A stretch of 64,000 bases of DNA from Actinomadura chibensis NBRC 106107 (GCF_001552135.1 NZ_BCQP01000067.1:1-64000), one strand, 5' to 3'. Positions 40,745 to 50,025 are shown, numbered from the stretch's first letter. The notes: a model not told the origin generated them from the sequence alone. Made by a program: numbers and translations.

Positions 40745-40755
40745 CGACCCGCGTG

Positions 40756-42852
40756 TCAGCGCAGGTAGACCAGGCCGTCGATGCCGACCGTCGGGCGTCC
40801 CGTCGTGCCCGCGACGACGATCTTGATCGTGTGCTTGCCGCTGGTGCTCCAGGTGCGCGTCCACAGGAGCTGGCGGTAGGCGGTGGACGAGGCCCGCGTG
40901 TCCAGCGTGCCGATCTTGGCGCCGTCCACGTAGACGTACACGGCGCCGACGTTGGTCGCCCGCTTGAAGATCAGCCCGGCGGTGCGGCCGGTGAACGTCC
41001 AGCTGGCGCTGGCGCCCTTGGAACCGCTGTAGAGGCCGCGCCCGCCCAGGTAGTACTTGGTGGTCGTGACCTTCCAGGTGCCGGTGCGGCGCGCCGAGCC
41101 CTCGCTGATCCCGCCCGCGTAGCGGCTGAGGGCGGCCGTCCCGGTGTTGCCCGCGGCGTCCGCGGCGGCCAGCGCCCACGACTGGGTGGCGCCCGGCTTC
41201 GCGCTCGCCGCCCAGCTCGTCGTGGTCGGGGTGAACGTCTTCGCGGCCGGGGACGTCGCCTTCAGCGCGGCGAGCAGCGTGTTGTCGGTCGCCTTCCAGC
41301 CGAACGTGACCGGGATCGCGGTGCTGTTCACCGTCGACCTGCGCAGCGCGAGCGCCAGGGACGACACGGTCGGGCGCGTCGTGTCCGCGACCACCGTGAA
41401 CTGCGGGGACGCGGACGTCGTGCCGTCCGCGAAGGTCGCGTTCAACTGCACCGCGTGCGTGCCGGGCGCGAGGTTCACCGTCGCGGACGCGTCCCCGGCG
41501 GCGGGCGACGCGGCGGTCGCGCCGTCCACGCTCACGGTGTAGGACGCGCCGTCGGCGGGCGTCCAGTTCAGCGTGGCCGGGCCGGTCGTGTAGTAGCGGC
41601 CCCCGGCGGCCTTCGCGCCGGTCAGCGTCGCGGCCAGCGCCGGGACGGTGATCTGCTTCGCCGCCGTCCGGACGGCGGGAAGCGCGGCGTAGAGCTGCGC
41701 GCCCGGGCAGGCGGTCGCGAACCCGTCGCGGTGCCCGGAGATCGTGTAGAACTCGACCTGCTGCCCTTGCGGGTACTTGCCGTCCGGCACGTTCGAGGTC
41801 AGCGTCGTCTTCGCGGTCGGGTCGACGCCGGTCAGCCCGAGCTTCCACGCCGCCACCTTCGCGACGCCGTCGAGCGACGCCTTGGTCGGCGCGACGCCGG
41901 GCGTGGTCGGGTCGTCGGCGGCGGTGTGGGTGCCGAGGACGGCGATCCCCGTGCTGTCGGTGTTGAACCCGTAGGTGTGCGCGCCGTGGACGGGACGCTC
42001 GACGCCCCCGGCCCGTCCCTCGAACACGGTGCCGCACTTGTCGACGAGGAAGTTGTAGCCGATGTCGTCCCAGCCCTGGCTCTGCACGTGGTACAGGAAC
42101 ACCGACCTGACGACGGACGCGGACTGCGCGCACGTGTAGTCGTTGCCCGTGTCCGTGTGGTGGACGAACGCCGCCTTCACCGACGAGTCGTACGTCGGCG
42201 GGTTCCGGACGATCGACTCGTCCGCGCCCCACCCGGAGCGCGGCACGATCGTCGGCTTCGGCGCGGTGACCGGCCCGGCCAGCGGGGTGGTCGCGGCGAC
42301 GAGCCTCATCCCGGTCCCGGCGCCGGGCGCGGCGGCGCGGGGCTTCGGCGCGACCGTCCGGCCGGTCTCGGGGTCGACCAGGTCGACGCGCAGGCCGTCC
42401 GGGAGGGTGCGGCCCTGCCCGGTGACGCGCACCTCGACGCCGTCGGACGGCCCGACCCACAGCCCGCTCGTGCCGCCGCGGCCGCCCCGGTCGGGGGCGT
42501 CGGCGGACGCGGGCTCGACGGACCGCCAGCCCGACCAGGCGCCGGTGCGGGCGTCGCGGGTGCGGAGGCGGACCGTCCCGCGCAGCTCGTCGCGCGGCCT
42601 GTCCCAGGTGACGCCGACCAGGCTGAACGGCTCCGTCCGCGCGGCGGGCAGGCCGACGACCTTGCGTCCGGCCTTGGCTCCGGACCCGGCCCCGGCCGCG
42701 GGGAGTTCGGCGAGCGCCCTAGCCTGTACCCGGCCGCGGCCCGGCTTCTCCTCCGCCGCCCGCGTGGCATTCGAGTGGGCGGAGACCGTCCAGGTCACCG
42801 TTCCGGCCACCGCCACGGCGGCGACCGACACCCCGATCAACGTACGCTTCAC
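40756..42852 (-). CDS. secreted N-acetylmuramoyl-L-alanine amidase (PGRP-like) with C-terminal carbohydrate/adhesion modules
   Basis: A 698-residue secreted protein. A short basic start and hydrophobic segment give a signal peptide to about residue 26. Residues about 200-370 form an amidase_2/PGRP domain: zinc residues in AFVHHTDTGN and the later SGHRDGFATACPG, with GYNFLVDKCGTVFEGRAGG typical of actinobacterial peptidoglycan-recognition amidases. The C-terminal half contains beta-rich immunoglobulin-like repeats (about 400-560) and a final module ending in VGIDGLVYLR. It cleaves the lactyl-amide bond in peptidoglycan. The GTG start at 42852 is used because the longer frame reads into non-coding sequence. 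Confidence 0.85.
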   Translation of the reverse strand: MKRTLIGVSVAAVAVAGTVTWTVSAHSNATRAAEEKPGRGRVQARALAELPAAGAGSGAKAGRKVVGLPAARTEPFSLVGVTWDRPRDELRGTVRLRTRDARTGAWSGWRSVEPASADAPDRGGRGGTSGLWVGPSDGVEVRVTGQGRTLPDGLRVDLVDPETGRTVAPKPRAAAPGAGTGMRLVAATTPLAGPVTAPKPTIVPRSGWGADESIVRNPPTYDSSVKAAFVHHTDTGNDYTCAQSASVVRSVFLYHVQSQGWDDIGYNFLVDKCGTVFEGRAGGVERPVHGAHTYGFNTDSTGIAVLGTHTAADDPTTPGVAPTKASLDGVAKVAAWKLGLTGVDPTAKTTLTSNVPDGKYPQGQQVEFYTISGHRDGFATACPGAQLYAALPAVRTAAKQITVPALAATLTGAKAAGGRYYTTGPATLNWTPADGASYTVSVDGATAASPAAGDASATVNLAPGTHAVQLNATFADGTTSASPQFTVVADTTRPTVSSLALALRRSTVNSTAIPVTFGWKATDNTLLAALKATSPAAKTFTPTTTSWAASAKPGATQSWALAAADAAGNTGTAALSRYAGGISEGSARRTGTWKVTTTKYYLGGRGLYSGSKGASASWTFTGRTAGLIFKRATNVGAVYVYVDGAKIGTLDTRASSTAYRQLLWTRTWSTSGKHTIKIVVAGTTGRPTVGIDGLVYLR

Positions 42853-43215
42853 GATGCTTCTCCGTTCACGGCCGAGCCCATGATCAGGAAGCGCCACAGC
42901 CGCCCCAATTGTCACACATGTCCTGGATGTCAGAAGCCGTGTTTGTCGTTCGGGCTCGGGCGGTTCTACGCGGCGCCGCCGATTCGGCGCGCTATCAAAG
43001 CGGCGCGGGAAAGGGGCTTGGAAAGGCGGCCGGGCACGTGGATGGACATGGCGGGGAGCATGCCGGACGGGTACGACAGTTCTGCTCATGGCGAGAACGA
43101 CCAGGGCGGGCGAACGGGATGACAACGGCGGGCCGGGCTGCCAGGCTTTCGTCGCACCTGGTCCGCCTTTCGGGGGACCGGGTCGCCGTTCTGGGGACAT
43201 GAGGAGGCGACGGCT
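42853..43215. other. 363-base intergenic region between divergent amidase and TerD genes
   Basis: The gap holds the divergent promoters. The only AT-richer part is near the amidase start (CAATTGTCACACATG, about 42911-42925). A short open frame at 42909-43202 exists but looks non-coding. A GAGGAGG site precedes the TerD GTG start. I see no RNA gene or repeat in it. Confidence 0.4.
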
Positions 43216-43785
43216 GTGACCGTCTCTATGACGAAGGGCCAGCGGATCTCGCTGGAGAAGCCGGGCGGGGCGCTGCGCATGGTCCGCATGGGCCTGGGCT
43301 GGGACGCCGTGAAGAAGAAGGGCTTCTTCGGCTCGCGCGAACGGGAGATCGACCTCGACGCGTCCTGCGTGCTCTTCGCCGACGGCCGCATCGCGGACGT
43401 GGTGTACTTCGGCAAGCTGACCAGCGACGACGGGTCCGTCCGGCACACCGGCGACAACCTGACCGGGGCGGGCGACGGGGACGACGAGTCGGTGATCGTC
43501 GACCTGACGCGGCTGCCCGTGCACGTCACGTCGCTGGTGTTCACCGTCAGCTCGTTCAACGGGCAGACGTTCAACGAGGTCGAGAACGCGTTCTGCCGCC
43601 TCGTCAACGAGACCGACGGCGGCGAGCTCGCCCGCTACACGCTGACCGGCGGCGGCGCGCACACCGCCATGGTGATGGCCCGCCTCTACCGGCACGGCGA
43701 GGCGTGGAAGATGAACGCGATCGGCGAGCCGTGCCACGGCCGCACCTTCGAGGACATGCTGCCGACCATCACCGGCCTGGCCTGA
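43216..43785 (+). CDS. TerD-family protein
   Basis: A 189-residue TerD-domain protein. The family's calcium-binding loops are recognisable: the DLDASCVLF strand near 48, GDNLTGAGDGDDE near 77, then FTVSSFNGQTFNEVENAF and the final GEAWKMNAIGEP. TerD proteins bind Ca2+ and work in stress or membrane-linked responses (tellurite, colicin, phage). GTG start follows a GAGGAGG site. It overlaps no gene; the next TerD-like gene starts six bases after its stop, implying an operon. Confidence 0.9.
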   Translation: MTVSMTKGQRISLEKPGGALRMVRMGLGWDAVKKKGFFGSREREIDLDASCVLFADGRIADVVYFGKLTSDDGSVRHTGDNLTGAGDGDDESVIVDLTRLPVHVTSLVFTVSSFNGQTFNEVENAFCRLVNETDGGELARYTLTGGGAHTAMVMARLYRHGEAWKMNAIGEPCHGRTFEDMLPTITGLA

Positions 43786-43791
43786 CCGCCG

Positions 43792-45405
43792 ATGCTCGAA
43801 CTCTCGTCCGGCGCCAACGCGCCGCTGCCCGCGCGCCGGGTGGCGGTCACGGTGTCCTGCGCCGTGCCCGTGGACGTCAGCGCGCTGCTGGTCGGGCCGG
43901 ACATGCGCGTCCGGTCCGACGACGACCTCGTGTTCTTCAACGCGCCCGAGGCCCCCGGCGTGCGGTGGGCCGACGGCGGCGGACGGCAGCGCGTCGAGCT
44001 GGACCTCGACGCGGTCCCGGCGGACGTCCGGGCGGTACTGGTGGCGGTCAGCCTGACCGGCGGCGGCGTCTCGTTCGGGACGGTCCCGCCGCCGCGGGTG
44101 CAGGTCGCCGTCGCGGGCGGCGAGGCGGTGGCGGGGTTCACCGTCGCGGGCCTCGGCGCGGAGAAGGCGATCATCGGGCTTGAGGTGTACCGGCGCGCCG
44201 ACCGGTGGAAGGTGCGCGCGGTCGGGCAGGGCTACGCGGGCGGGCTGGCCGAGCTGGTCGAGGCGCACGGCGTCGAGGTGGACGACCCGGGCGAGGCGGC
44301 CGAGCCCGGCCTCGGCGCCGCGCCGCCCGGCCCGTCCCTCGGCGCGCCGCCCGGCCCGCCAACCGGGCCTCCTTCGTCGCCCGGACCGTCCTCCTCGGAG
44401 GTCGGGTACCTCGAACGGTGCTGGCTCGTCTGGGAGGACGCGAGCCGTTCGGTGGCGGCGTTCCGCGCGTCCACCGAGCACGCGCTGAACGTCCGCAACG
44501 ACGAGGTGACCGGGCGGGCGCCGCGCGGCCGGTTCGACGAGCTCATGGCGGCGGCCGACCGGCGGCTGCGCGACGACGCCGCGCAGCTCCGCGACGAGCT
44601 GGCGCGGGTGGAGCCGCACGTCACGGCCGAGGCGGCGCCGTTCGACGCGCCGTCCTGGCTGACCTGGCGGCCCCGCACCGACCTGGCGGAGGGGATGCTG
44701 CTCGGCCGCCTGTCCACCGCCGAGCTGCCCGACCTCCGGGTGCCGCTCGTGCTGCGCGTCCCGTGGCGCGGCGGCGTGTGGATCTCCGGCGGGACGGCGC
44801 CCGGCGACGCGGCGGCCTACGCCTGGTCGCTGGTGACGCGGTTCCTCGCCGCCGTCCCGCCGGGGCTGGTCGGGCTGGAGGTGATCGACGCGACCGGGCT
44901 GTCGGGCGCGCGCATGCTGAACTCCTTCGATCCGGGCGCCGCGCGCCTGCTCGGCGGCGGCGTCGCGACCGGACCGGCCGCGGCCGAGCGGGTACGGCGG
45001 CTGCTCGACCTCGTCGACCTGCGCCGCATCGGCGGCTCCGACGACGACCCGGCCGCCGCCGGGCCGCCGGTCCGGCTCGTGGTGATCATGGACGCGGGCG
45101 CCGCCCTGGACGGCGAGGACGCCCACCACCTGCTCCGCCTCGTGGAGGACGGGCCGCTGGTCGGCGTCCCCGTGCTGCTGGTCGAGTCCGACACCCCGGC
45201 CGCCGAGTCGGTGCGCGCGATCCGGCTCCGCCAGTCGTGCAACAACCTGCCGTCCAGCGACGGGACGGTCGGCGACTCGTGGGTGGGCATCGACTGGACG
45301 CTGACCCCCGAGGTGCTCCCGGACGCGGGCGACGGCGCCCGCGTCCCGGCGCTGCTCGCGCACGTCCTCGGCGAGCACGCCCGCGCCATCGCCTCCTTCG
45401 ACTGA
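43792..45405 (+). CDS. TerD-like domain fused to a degenerate FtsK-like region
   Basis: A 537-residue protein. Residues 1-165 resemble a TerD domain but with weakened calcium loops. A proline-rich linker (about 175-205) leads to a helical segment (205-290) and a C-terminal part (about 300-530) that resembles the FtsK/SpoIIIE ATPase fold seen in some actinobacterial Ter operons: PLVLRVPWRGGVWISGGTAPGD occupies the Walker A position but lacks the GKS/T. NTP hydrolysis is therefore unlikely; a scaffold or sensing role fits better. Operon with the TerD gene upstream. Confidence 0.65.
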   Translation: MLELSSGANAPLPARRVAVTVSCAVPVDVSALLVGPDMRVRSDDDLVFFNAPEAPGVRWADGGGRQRVELDLDAVPADVRAVLVAVSLTGGGVSFGTVPPPRVQVAVAGGEAVAGFTVAGLGAEKAIIGLEVYRRADRWKVRAVGQGYAGGLAELVEAHGVEVDDPGEAAEPGLGAAPPGPSLGAPPGPPTGPPSSPGPSSSEVGYLERCWLVWEDASRSVAAFRASTEHALNVRNDEVTGRAPRGRFDELMAAADRRLRDDAAQLRDELARVEPHVTAEAAPFDAPSWLTWRPRTDLAEGMLLGRLSTAELPDLRVPLVLRVPWRGGVWISGGTAPGDAAAYAWSLVTRFLAAVPPGLVGLEVIDATGLSGARMLNSFDPGAARLLGGGVATGPAAAERVRRLLDLVDLRRIGGSDDDPAAAGPPVRLVVIMDAGAALDGEDAHHLLRLVEDGPLVGVPVLLVESDTPAAESVRAIRLRQSCNNLPSSDGTVGDSWVGIDWTLTPEVLPDAGDGARVPALLAHVLGEHARAIASFD

Positions 45406-45412
45406 CCGGGTC

Positions 45413-46474
45413 CTACTCGGCCGGGGTCTCGTCGTCGTAGAGGCGCGTGACGATCCCGCCGTCCTTCGTCACGTAGCCGTTGATGATCCCCTTCGTGCTG
45501 TGCGGGGTGGCGAGGGTGCCGCGCCCGTCCAGCGCGATGACGCCGCCGGTCGCGCCCAGCGCGGTGATCTTCTGGTTGACGACCGTGGCGGCGGCCTTGG
45601 TCACGGGCAGGTGCGCGTACTCCATCAGCGCGGACACGTCGTGCGCGGCGACGCCCCGGATGAAGACCTCGCCGGTGCCGGTGCAGGAGATGGCGAGGGT
45701 GCGGTTGTTCGCGTACGTCCCGGCGCCGATGACGGGGGAGTCGCCGACCCGTCCGACCTCCTTGTTCGTCAGGCCGCCGGTGGACGTCGCGGCCGCCATG
45801 TCGCGGGAGCCGTCCAGGGCGATCGCGCCGACCGTCCCGCCCACCTCGGACGGGTTCCCCTTGGCCTGTCCCTTGGCCGCCATGAGCTGGTCCCAGCGGC
45901 GCTGCGTCCAGAAGTAGTCCTGCGTGGTGTACGGGACGCCGTTGCGGAGGGCGAACTCGTCCGCGCCCTTCCCGGCGAGGAAGACGTGCGGCGACTTCTC
46001 CATCACCAGCCGGGCGAGGGAGATCGGGTTCTTCGTGTGGTGGACGCCCGCCACGGCGCCCGACCGCTGGTCCCTGCCGTTCATGATCGAGGCGTCCAGC
46101 TCCTGCTCGGCGTCGGTGTTGAACACCGCGCCCTTGCCCGCGTTGAAGAGCGGGTCGTCCTCCAGGACGTTGACCGCCTTCTCGACCGCGTCGAGCGCGG
46201 GCTTGCCGTCCTTGAGCAGGCCGTAGCCGGTGCGCAGGGCCTTGGTGAGCCCGTCCCGGTACGCCTTCTCCTGCTCGGGCGTGATGCTGCCGCGCGGCAG
46301 CGAGCCCGCGCCGCCGTGGACGGCGAACACGACGTCCCGCACCCCGGACCCGGGCGCGGTGGCCGGGGCCCGTGCGGGTAAGGCCGCCGCCGCCGGGAGC
46401 TGGGAGCCGGACAGCCCGACGACCAGCGCGGCGAGCCCGGCGCAGATCAGGAAGGGACGCTTGGGAGACGACAT
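45413..46474 (-). CDS. secreted Ntn-hydrolase asparaginase / isoaspartyl peptidase
   Basis: A 353-residue protein with a signal peptide (1-33, ending AAAA). It matches the asparaginase_2 Ntn family: AVHGGAGSLP near 50, FNAGKGAVFN near 110, and the autocleavage nucleophile Thr214 in EVGGTVGAIALD, followed by STGGLTNK. After self-cleavage at Thr214 the enzyme hydrolyses asparagine or beta-aspartyl peptides. Secretion is unusual for the family's bacterial members but seen in actinomycetes. Convergent to the TerD operon with only seven bases between stops. Confidence 0.85.
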   Translation of the reverse strand: MSSPKRPFLICAGLAALVVGLSGSQLPAAAALPARAPATAPGSGVRDVVFAVHGGAGSLPRGSITPEQEKAYRDGLTKALRTGYGLLKDGKPALDAVEKAVNVLEDDPLFNAGKGAVFNTDAEQELDASIMNGRDQRSGAVAGVHHTKNPISLARLVMEKSPHVFLAGKGADEFALRNGVPYTTQDYFWTQRRWDQLMAAKGQAKGNPSEVGGTVGAIALDGSRDMAAATSTGGLTNKEVGRVGDSPVIGAGTYANNRTLAISCTGTGEVFIRGVAAHDVSALMEYAHLPVTKAAATVVNQKITALGATGGVIALDGRGTLATPHSTKGIINGYVTKDGGIVTRLYDDETPAE

Positions 46475-46548
46475 CGCAACCTCCTCGGTGGATGACCATG
46501 GTCGTCCCCGGCCGGACCCCGCCGACACGGCCAACACCTGCCAAAGCG

Positions 46549-47064
46549 CTAGTGCGGGGTGAACGTCCCGTAGGCGCCGCGGTGGAACAGCAGCGGGGTG
46601 TCGTCGTCGCCGAGCTGGAGGTGCTCGACCCGGCCGACGACGATCTGGTGGTCCCCGGCGTCGTGGAGCTGCTCGGTGACGCAGTCGATCCAGGCGACCG
46701 CGCCGTCGATGATCGGGTTCCCGGCGGGGGACGGGTGCCAGCCGATGTCGTGGAACTTGTCCGTCTTGCGCATCGCGACGGCGCGGCAGACGTCCTCCTG
46801 CGCGGCCGACAGGACGTTCACGCAGAACCGCTCGCCCGACTCGCGCAGCGCCCGCCACGAGCTGGAGCTCTTGTCCGGCAGGAACGCCACGAGCGGCGGG
46901 TCGAGCGAGACGGAGGTGAACGAGCCGACGGTCATGCCGAGGGCCGTGCCCGCCGCGTCGAGCGCGGTCACGACGACGACGCCGGTCGGGTAGCGGCCGA
47001 GCACGTGGCGGAAGCGCGCCTGATCGATGACCGGCGCGCCGTCCCCGTTGGCGGTCAGCGGCAT
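46549..47064 (-). CDS. flavin reductase-like FMN-binding protein
   Basis: A 171-residue protein of the flavin reductase-like/split-barrel family: the FMN-binding GMTVGSFTSVSLDPPLVAF region near 43 and the final FHRGAYG are clear. Such proteins supply reduced flavin to two-component monooxygenases, but no partner oxygenase lies in this window. A GGAGGAG site precedes the ATG. Its promoter carries TGTAGCGATCACTACA (47080-47095), matching the ABC-importer promoter, so it is likely co-regulated with that transporter. Confidence 0.85.
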   Translation of the reverse strand: MPLTANGDGAPVIDQARFRHVLGRYPTGVVVVTALDAAGTALGMTVGSFTSVSLDPPLVAFLPDKSSSSWRALRESGERFCVNVLSAAQEDVCRAVAMRKTDKFHDIGWHPSPAGNPIIDGAVAWIDCVTEQLHDAGDHQIVVGRVEHLQLGDDDTPLLFHRGAYGTFTPH

Positions 47065-47079
47065 GACGGAACTCCTCCC

Positions 47080-47095
47080 TGTAGCGATCACTACA
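47080..47095. promoter_or_regulatory. TetR-type operator, copy 1 (flavin reductase promoter)
   Basis: TGTAG-CGATCA-CTACA, a palindrome of the form TGTAGYGATCRCTACA, 16 bases upstream of the flavin reductase ATG. Copies 2 and 3 are at 48517-48532 and 48538-48553. Confidence 0.65.
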
Positions 47096-47153
47096 GAGAT
47101 TGCCACGAGAGACCCCGGCGTGACAACCGTCTCGTTGGCGCCGGGGTCCCGGC

Positions 47154-47795
47154 TCAGGCCGCGACGGCCTGCTCGACGATGGCGACGATGATCTCGATGA
47201 AGTCGTCCGGGTCCCAGTCGTCGTGGATCTGGTGGGCGAGGAACAGCCCGTCCGTCGAGGCCAGCACGATCCGCGCCAGGTCCATCGCCAGCTCGGGCCG
47301 CCGGGCCTGCAGCTCGGCGTCGAAGTACGAGGTGAACCAGGCCGCGATGCTGTTGGCGACGGCGTCGCGGGTGGCGAGGAAGTACTGCCGCGCCTCCGCC
47401 TCCACCTCGCGCGACTCCAGCAGCAGCATGTGCCCGATCCGGAGGAAGTCGGGCGCGCCGGGCAGCGTCCGCACCGAGCGGGACAGGATCGCGCGCAGCC
47501 CGTCGGCGAGCGGGCGCTCGTCGCGCGGGTCGCGCTCCCAGCGCGGCTGCGCGGCGATCCACTGCTCGAAGCTGTGCCGGACGACCTCCGCGATCAGGTG
47601 GTCCTTGTCGCGGAAGAACCAGTACACCGAGCTCGCCGGGAGGCCGGAGCGCTTGGTGACGCGGGAGATCGTCGTGCCCTCGTAGCCGAGTTCCGAGGCG
47701 ATCTCGGCCGCCGCGCGCAGGATGCGCACCCGGGAGATCTCCTGCTCGTCGGAGGAGTTGGACGTGGGCTTGGACGGGGTCGGCATCGTGCTCAC
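47154..47795 (-). CDS. TetR-family regulator (tandem pair, second)
   Basis: A 213-residue TetR protein with HTH TTISRVTKRSGLPASSVYWFF (near 42-62). It is a clear paralogue of the adjacent TetR (same SGLPASSVYW core and similar length). The GTG start overlaps the stop of that gene (GTGA), so both are made together. It faces the flavin reductase gene on the same strand. One or both probably bind the 16-bp operator repeated in this region. Confidence 0.82.
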   Translation of the reverse strand: MSTMPTPSKPTSNSSDEQEISRVRILRAAAEIASELGYEGTTISRVTKRSGLPASSVYWFFRDKDHLIAEVVRHSFEQWIAAQPRWERDPRDERPLADGLRAILSRSVRTLPGAPDFLRIGHMLLLESREVEAEARQYFLATRDAVANSIAAWFTSYFDAELQARRPELAMDLARIVLASTDGLFLAHQIHDDWDPDDFIEIIVAIVEQAVAA

Positions 47796-48427
47796 GCCGC
47801 CTCGCCGAGCCAGGTCAGGGCCTGTGCGTGCACGCCCGCCGCGATCAGGTCGACGATCCGCTCCAGGTTCCAGCCCCGGCCCGAGTGGACGCCGATGTAG
47901 AGCCCGTCCATGACGGCGAGGTGGAACCGGGACATCCGGTCGGCGACCTCGCGCGCCCGCTCCGGCGCGCCGTCCGGGAGGACCTGCTCCCACCAGTCGC
48001 GGATGGCGGCGCGGGTCTCGCCGCGCACCTCGATGTAGCGGCGCCGCGCGGCGGGCTCCTTCGGCCGGTTCGCGAGCCCGAGCATCAGCCCGAGCCGCCA
48101 GAACTCGGGCTGGTCGGCGATCGCGTGCGAGGCGCGCTGCAACCGGTCCCGGATCTCCTCGGCCGGGTCGGAGATGCCGATCCGGTCCTGCCAGGTGGGG
48201 GCGGTCTCGCGCCAGCGGCGGTAGCTGAACTCCAGGGTTTCGGCGAGCAGCTCGTCCTTGTTGCGGAAGTGCCAGTAGACGGAGCTCGCCGGAAGCCCGG
48301 TCGCCTCCGTGACCAAGGCGATCGAGGTGCCGTCATAGCCGCGTTCGGCGGCGATCGCGAGCGTCGCCTCCAGGATCCGCGACCTCGACTCCTCGCCCCG
48401 TTGATGGCGACGCGCCGTCTTCCGCAT
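47792..48427 (-). CDS. TetR-family regulator (tandem pair, first)
   Basis: A 211-residue TetR protein with HTH TSIALVTEATGLPASSVYWHFRNKDELL. It reads away from the ABC importer genes, and the two operator copies 48517-48553 lie in the 191-base divergent gap, so it is the best candidate to repress them and itself. Confidence 0.82.
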   Translation of the reverse strand: MRKTARRHQRGEESRSRILEATLAIAAERGYDGTSIALVTEATGLPASSVYWHFRNKDELLAETLEFSYRRWRETAPTWQDRIGISDPAEEIRDRLQRASHAIADQPEFWRLGLMLGLANRPKEPAARRRYIEVRGETRAAIRDWWEQVLPDGAPERAREVADRMSRFHLAVMDGLYIGVHSGRGWNLERIVDLIAAGVHAQALTWLGEAA

Positions 48428-48516
48428 CCGCTTCTACTCCTCTGGCCTTTGGAAACTCGGCCCCGGCAGGGGGTTGTGCCGCCCATCACATCATGGGTAC
48501 GGTCGGCTTGCGTCCC

Positions 48517-48532
48517 TGTAGTGATCACTCCA
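48517..48532. promoter_or_regulatory. TetR-type operator, copy 2 (ABC importer promoter)
   Basis: TGTAGTGATCACTCCA, differing from the perfect palindrome TGTAGTGATCACTACA at one base. Copy 3 starts 21 bp further on, two helical turns away. Confidence 0.65.
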
Positions 48533-48537
48533 GTGAG

Positions 48538-48553
48538 TGTAGTGATCAGTACG
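48538..48553. promoter_or_regulatory. TetR-type operator, copy 3 (ABC importer promoter)
   Basis: TGTAGTGATCAGTACG; the left half is perfect and the right half weaker. Together with copy 2 it would allow side-by-side binding of two dimers on one face of the promoter of the importer. Confidence 0.6.
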
Positions 48554-48618
48554 GATTTTCTCGGACGCTTGTGGTTCCTGGCAACGCCGCGGCGTTGGTC
48601 AGCGAAACGGAGAACACG

Positions 48619-49965
48619 ATGCCCACCCGGATGCCCACCCCTCGCACCAGACACCGCGGCCCGACCGCCCGGCGTCGGCGGCGGCTGATCGCCCCCGTCG
48701 TCGCCGCGCTCACCGCGGCGACCCTCGCGGCCTGCGGCTCCGGCGATGCCGGAGTCAGCGCCGAGGACGCCCAGAGCCAGGCCACCGACCTGGTCAAACT
48801 CCTGAACATCAAGGACGGGACCGACCTCGGCGGCACGGTCGAGTTCAAGCTCGGCGCCGCGCTGACCCTGTCCGGCCCGTCCGCCGGCAACGGCGCGTCG
48901 ATGAAGAACGCCATCGAGCTCGCGACCAAGCAGATCAAGGCGGCCGGCGGCCCGACGATCACGCTGAGCGTCAAGGACATCAAGGGCCCCGACCCCGTCG
49001 CCGCCAAGCAGGCCGCGTCCGAGCTGGCCGCCGAACGCGTCCCCGCCAAGATCACCTCGATGGGCGACGGGCTCGGCGCGATGCTCGCCGACACCGACAA
49101 GAGCAAGATCCTCAGCCTGGACGGCGTCGGCGGCGCCCAGGTCTTCACCAAGGGCACCCAGTACTTCTACGGGACGCGCGAGGTCGCGCCGTCCGACGCG
49201 GTGCCCGGCGCGCTGGAGTGGTTCAAGCGCACCAACCCCAAGGGCCGGACGGTCGGCCTCGTCGGCGTCGACCTCGGCCCGCTGAACGCGGCGATCCAGG
49301 CCGACATGAAGGCGAAGATCGAGGCCGCGGGCCTCACCTTCAACGGCCTGTGGGAGACCGTCTCGCCCAGCTCGCAGGACTACGCGAGCATGATCTCCAA
49401 GGTCAAGAAGAACGAGCCCGACCTGCTCTGGGTCGCCTTCGGCGGCGCCGCGCCCGGCGCGTTCGTCGCGCAGGCCAGGAGCGCGGGGATCGGCAGCGAG
49501 CTGCTCGGGATCGAGTTCACGCAGGAGGCCGTCAAGGCGTCCAAGGGCGTGCTCGACAAGGACGGCTTCAAGTTCGCGATGGACTACTTCGACGCGTCCA
49601 AGCCGTCCAACCCGCTGGCCAAGCTGTTCGCCGACGCCTACAAGAAGGCGTACGGGGAGCCCGCCGACTTCTACGCCGCGAACGCCTACGAGGAGACCCT
49701 GATGGTCTGGGACCTCGTCCGCCGCGTCGTCGCCGCCGGGGGAGACCCGTCCGACAGCGCCCAGCTCAAGGCCGCGCTGGAGAAGGACCCGAAGTTCGCG
49801 TCGGTCTACGGCGGCGACGGCGGGACGGTCGGCGCCCTCCAGATCGACCTCGCCACCCACGGTGTCGCGAAGCGTCCGATGGGCGTCTTCGAGTACAAGG
49901 ACGGCAAGGTCAAGCCGCTCGCCACCTACGACGTCAAGGGTCAGGACTTCCGCCTCGCGGACTGA
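48619..49965 (+). CDS. branched-chain-type ABC importer substrate-binding lipoprotein
   Basis: A 448-residue Leu/Ile/Val-type (Peripla_BP_6) binding protein. A basic N terminus and hydrophobic segment end in lipobox LAAC (Cys39). The fold motifs begin with GAALTLSGPSAGNGASMKNAIELA. The ligand may be an amino acid or an aromatic/short-chain acid, as in many expanded families. First gene of the importer set; its promoter holds operator copies 2 and 3. Confidence 0.88.
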   Translation: MPTRMPTPRTRHRGPTARRRRRLIAPVVAALTAATLAACGSGDAGVSAEDAQSQATDLVKLLNIKDGTDLGGTVEFKLGAALTLSGPSAGNGASMKNAIELATKQIKAAGGPTITLSVKDIKGPDPVAAKQAASELAAERVPAKITSMGDGLGAMLADTDKSKILSLDGVGGAQVFTKGTQYFYGTREVAPSDAVPGALEWFKRTNPKGRTVGLVGVDLGPLNAAIQADMKAKIEAAGLTFNGLWETVSPSSQDYASMISKVKKNEPDLLWVAFGGAAPGAFVAQARSAGIGSELLGIEFTQEAVKASKGVLDKDGFKFAMDYFDASKPSNPLAKLFADAYKKAYGEPADFYAANAYEETLMVWDLVRRVVAAGGDPSDSAQLKAALEKDPKFASVYGGDGGTVGALQIDLATHGVAKRPMGVFEYKDGKVKPLATYDVKGQDFRLAD

Positions 49966-50025
49966 TCGGTCTCCAGGGGGACGGCCCGCCGGGGCCGTCC
50001 CCCGCGCCTCGATTCCGGAGGAGCC

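Noticed and set aside
42909..43202. A 97-residue open frame in the amidase/TerD gap
   Set aside because: No ribosome binding site, no coherent domain, and atypical residue make-up; the gap fits two promoters.
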